64,000 nucleotides of DNA. It comes from Lytechinus variegatus. Taxonomy: Eukaryota > Echinodermata > Echinoidea > Temnopleuroida > Toxopneustidae. The position numbers and the translations under genes are program-made. The notes beneath the pieces are model-generated. The model ran no database searches and was not told the DNA's origin. It saw nothing but the letters and a program-made list of their open reading frames with translations. The stretch is from assembly GCF_018143015.1 (NCBI RefSeq), contig NC_054743.1, positions 39,946,922 to 40,010,921 of the forward strand, in the 5' to 3' direction. Below, piece by piece: positions 60,179-64,000 of the stretch; the stretch's first letter is position 1, and each line of letters starts with the position of its first letter.

Positions 60179-60439
60179 AAGGGTATGTTGCCTCTGATAC
60201 ACGGGCGCAAAAACGTACTGTCTAAACCGACCAATATAACTATAAATGATATTAGACAGATTGTTATAATTACAGATCTGAAATGGTTAATATGCCTTGT
60301 AATTTCTGTAATGATTTCATAATACACGTACACTAACTCTGAATCATCTATTTTTTTATTGTGTGAGACAGAAAATAAATAGGCCTACCAATACCGAAAA
60401 TCATTCGGAAGGAGTGGTTAGGAGGGGCACCTGCATTGT

Positions 60440-60692
60440 TTGCAACTAACGCCTATATAATTATTCAATTCAATTCAATTATAGTGTTTGCCCGGGCGTA
60501 TTAATACTGACTGTTTACCAATTCAATTCATTTCCATTCATATCAATTCTTATGTTTACCCGGGCGTAATAATGCCTGTATTTTCAATTTAATTCATTCA
60601 ATTCAATTTGCCCAGGCGTAATAAGGCTTGTATATTCAATTCATTTCAATTCAATTCAATTGTTATTTTTTCCCAGGTGTAATCACGCTTGT
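60440..60692. repeat. Tandem array, about 52-68-bp unit (ATTCAATTC ... CCCGGGCGTAATAA)
   Basis: Four imperfect units carrying GCCCGGGCGTA or CCCAGGTGTAA at about 60490, 60558, 60610 and 60671, separated by ATTCAATTCAATT runs. The array continues after 61511. Confidence 0.8.
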
Positions 60693-60693
60693 A

Positions 60694-61509
60694 CAGTGCG
60701 TCCCACAAAAAAACGAAACCGAGATTTTTCGATGATTTATCATATTTTAATCACAAATACGTTAGACAAATGACCTACCATTTTAAAGCTTAAAATCTCC
60801 TCTTTCATCTGAAACTACTTAGATTATTTCTCATTCACGCATGAGTGAGCAAAAACAATTTGAAAAAGGGATACCAAAAAGTCACTTGGCGGGCGGTATC
60901 TCGGTTTTAAAAAGAAGACCACATTTTAAAAAAGTTCAATATCTGCTCTTTAATTTGATACCTCAATTACAGGAAATGGTCAAAAAATAAGAAAGTTCTG
61001 GTTATTTGAAATAAGGCTTGAATTTCAACAATTTCATAAAATGAAGAGGTTTTACAGGTTAGCGTTCAAACTCTACGCTCCGTTTTGTTGACGATCAGCC
61101 ATGCATTATGTTTTTTGTTACCATGCGTTAGCTTCTGTGGGAAACCAGTGAAAACACGTTTATTTAATGAAATTATTGAAATGCAAGCATTGCTTCGAGG
61201 GATTATAACTATTTTACTTCTTGACCATTTTCTGTGATTAAGGTATCAACTTAAAGAGCAGATATTGAACTTTTAAGTCATGTGATTTTCTTTTTGAAAT
61301 TCAGATACCCCCCGCCAAATGAGTTTTTGGCATCCTTTCTTCGAATTGTTTTTGCTCACTCATGCGTGAATAAGAAATAATATAAGTAATTTCAGATGAA
61401 AGAGGAGATTGTAAGCTTTAAAATGGTAGGTCATGTCTATTGTATCTATGATTAAGTTATGATAAATCATCTCTACATCTCGGTTTCGTTTCTTTTCTGG
61501 GACGCACTG
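60694..61509. mobile_element. Tc1/mariner-type foldback element with TA duplication
   Basis: Ends CAGTGCGTCCCA...ACGAAACCGAGAT are perfectly or nearly inverted, with TA on each side (60692-60693, 61510-61511). The arms pair over almost the whole 816 bp, so the element is essentially two inverted halves with a short middle. No transposase frame. It sits inside the ATTCAATTC array. Confidence 0.85.
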
Positions 61510-61511
61510 TA

Positions 61512-62137
61512 TATTCAAAACAAGTCATTGCAATTCAATTCAAATCATATGTAACTTCATTACTAATTAACATCCCTGAATGTCAATCCATTCTTGTGCT
61601 GATCAAGAGTATCACGTGATATTCAATGACGTGTATCGGTCAGTTTGGAGTCGGTTTCATTGGTTTGACTGTAACACCGTGCATCGATAGCATTTAGATA
61701 AGATAATGGCAAGACACTCATCGATGCTTATTTGTTGAGGGAGCTGGGAAGAACTCTATCACTGATATAGGCCACGAGTGATTTCATTCTCTTCCGAGAT
61801 TAGACCAATCCCAGACGTAACAACAAATCTTGTTGCTCCGATTTCCATTACTTTATCTGACAACTTCTACAACTTGGTGAGTGCCCGATATAATTGTATT
61901 GTTAAGTTCCATTTGTCGTGATGATGTTCCCTTTCCCTTTTTTAAGCTACTTTCCTTTTCAGTTTTTTTTTTTTTTTATATTTCAAGCAGACTTCATCCT
62001 CGTCCGATGCTAGAATTAACCCTCGTTTGAATCCAAAGTTATCTTTTTTTGATAACCGAAATGAGCAGAAATCTCAAACAGTAGATTCTTGGTTGAGATT
62101 TCTTCACCTGAACTAAACAAGCCAAAAGAAATATGCT
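61512..62137. other. Gene-free stretch
   Basis: No gene recognised. The tandem array continues briefly (to about 61545); the rest is anonymous. Confidence 0.45.
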
Positions 62138-62141
62138 TTAA

Positions 62142-62738
62142 AGGACAAGTCCACCCCAACAAAAACTGTATTTGAATAAAAAGAGAAAAATTCAACAAGC
62201 ATAACACTAAAAATTTCATCAAAATCCGATGTAAAATAAGAAAGTTATGACATTTAAAGTTTCGCTTCATTTCACAAAACAGTTATATGAACGAGCCAGT
62301 TACATCCAAATGAGAGAGTCGATGATGTCACTCACTATATATTTTGTTGTTTATTGTTTGAAATATGAAATATTTTTATTTTCTCGTCATTGTGATGTGA
62401 AATGAAGTTTCATTCCTCCCTGAACACGTTGAATTCCATTATTTGAACATTTTGTGCTTCAGGCAAGGAGGTCCTAATCTTCAAATTCGTAAAAATTGAA
62501 ATATTGTATAATTCAAACAATAAAAAACAAGAGAAATATTGAGTGAGTGACATCATTGACTCTCTCATCTGGATGTAACTGGCTCGTTCATATAACTATT
62601 TTGTTAAAAATAAGCAAAACTTTGAAATGTCATAACTTTCTTATTTTACATCCGATTTTGATGAAATTTTCAGCATTGTGCTTGTCTGATTTTTCTCTAT
62701 TGATTCAAATCAACATTATTCTGAGGTGGACTTGACCT
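62142..62738. mobile_element. TTAA-flanked foldback element
   Basis: AGGACAAGTCCACC at the left and GGTGGACTTGACCT at the right, with TTAA on both sides (62138-62141, 62739-62742). Arms of about 240 bp pair well, including AAATTTCATCAAAATCCGAT and AAGAAAGTTATGACATTT. Open frames inside it on both strands are mirror images and not genes. Confidence 0.85.
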
Positions 62739-62784
62739 TTAATTATGCCATGCTGTGAAACTTTTTTTCTCCCATAGTTAAGCA

Positions 62785-63046
62785 TAGAATTAAACCACGG
62801 CTCAAATTCAATTTTTTGTTGTCATTTCATTTCATAATCGTGTTGCTCATGAATATATCCGGGGCCATTTCGGGCCTTTCTTTAAAAGAGGGTTAGATAG
62901 TTCGTTAAACCAGATATTTAAACCATGGTTCGGAGTCAATTTTTGGAGGGGTCACTTCATTTAATTTCATCAACATGTTGCTCATGAATATATCCGGGGC
63001 CATTCCGGATTTGTCTTTAAAACTTGGTTAGATATCCTCATTTTTT
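62785..63046. repeat. Tandem duplication, about 130-bp unit
   Basis: Two copies of a segment ending TGTTGCTCATGAATATATCC, GGGGCCATT and GGTTAGATA, with AAACCACGG/AAACCATGG near the start. Confidence 0.75.
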
Positions 63047-64000
63047 TTTAATTACTTCTTAGTTAAAACAATTGTACTGCATCATGCAAGGCAAATATTT
63101 GAATTACAATATAATCTCTAAATTCGTAATGCTTTCCCTTTTGTTATTTTAACCTCTTGCTTATTAATTAGAAAACCATAGCATACAAGAGCGGAGATAG
63201 GGCAAAATGTGGGTAACATATATACCCACATCTCCCTTTCTGACACTAATGGAATATCATACGACATAATTATCATAAATTCGTTTACTATTTACTTTGA
63301 TACCATAGTACTCATGGAATCTCAAAGAAAGAAAGTTGAGGGAACTCGTTTGAAAAAAAAAAACAAATGTAGAGGGGTGTAGAGTCTAAAAAGAATTGAA
63401 AATTGTTTACAATTTTAAAATCTAACCTAATAATATAAGTTTTAAAACATACTGTTGTATAAAGAAAATGTATACGGGGTGAATCTTATTTTTTTGGCGA
63501 TTATTTAGACCTAAACACGGCACATTTGTACGCACTTTCTGTATTGTTTAACACGATCGGTATTTGATTATTTAAACATATGCGAGCGAGTAGCACGAGA
63601 TGAAGAAAAATGATATTTTGATCCGGAAAAAACAGTTTCGGCACGTTTTTAATAAACAAAAGAATATATATCCAAACAATGCGAATCACGAACTTCTTTT
63701 GAGGATTAGACCTAAAACGGGACATTCCGTTCAATTTTGTAATCATGAAAAGGTTAGGTTTCCCTTAAAGAAAAGATGGGGAGCTTAAAAGTTTTGATAT
63801 TCCAATATGATAAAATGAACTATTTAAGCACGTATTTTTAATAAAGAACGAGCAATATCTCGATAACAAAGTTAATGGGAATGTGAAACATGACTAGAAA
63901 TTGTTGATATTCTGACCAGAAAGGGACATGCTAAACACTGTTTAAAATAAAGGAACATTATGAAGAGGACATTGTTGTTACTGTTTATCATGAGAGCGCG
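63047..64000. other. Gene-free end of window
   Basis: No gene. One short hairpin (ATGTGGGTA/TACCCACAT) lies near 63208-63231. Confidence 0.45.

Noticed and set aside
60109..60333. Minus-strand 74-residue frame overlapping the palindrome
   Set aside because: It starts inside the perfect palindrome, has no motif and no splice signals; probably chance.

Overview
The window looks like nuclear DNA from a marine deuterostome, most likely a sea urchin or another echinoderm. The evidence is AT-rich non-coding sequence, one multi-exon gene with GT-AG introns, one intronless rhodopsin-type receptor, decayed non-LTR retrotransposons and very many foldback (palindromic) DNA elements. Several repeats resemble families I associate with echinoid genomes: the TTAA-flanked foldback with an AGGACAAGTCCACC end, the GCTCGCGCTTCGCGCTCGC motif and tRNA-derived SINEs. 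The species call is inference; no database was searched.

Layout. 1-4.3 kb: no recognisable gene. 4.28-5.64 kb: a complete single-exon class A GPCR. 5.8-19 kb: simple repeats, foldback elements and two decayed LINEs (Tx1/L1-like at 10-11.2 kb, CR1-like at 12.9-15.1 kb). 19.2-58.4 kb: an SLC22-family (organic ion/carnitine-type) membrane transporter on the + strand. Three paralogous first coding exons (19.2, 23.7 and 37.1 kb) lie upstream of one set of ten downstream exons (47.06-58.36 kb). All exon junctions agree in phase, and the 37.1-kb start gives a 604-residue protein. The long 5' introns hold three LINE fragments (24.5-30.4 kb), paired MITEs (28.4 and 37.4 kb), a 41.3-41.95 kb minisatellite and a 3.9-kb foldback element (42.76-46.62 kb). 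58.4-64 kb: a LINE tail, a perfect 126-bp palindrome, a TA-flanked mariner-type foldback inside a short tandem array, and a TTAA-flanked foldback.

The two observations I rate highest are these. First, the transporter may use variable first exons, each encoding the N-terminus and first membrane segment, like a UGT1A or protocadherin locus. Second, two tiny palindromic insertions (23 and 28 bp) share the ends CAAGG(A/G)GATAT...ATATCTCCTTG, and each lies between perfect 7-bp target duplications. One interrupts a LINE reading frame that becomes continuous when the insertion is removed. They resemble excision footprints of a P-type transposon, or self-contained micro-insertions. A third theme is a set of foldback elements whose inverted arms are built from short degenerate tandem repeats.
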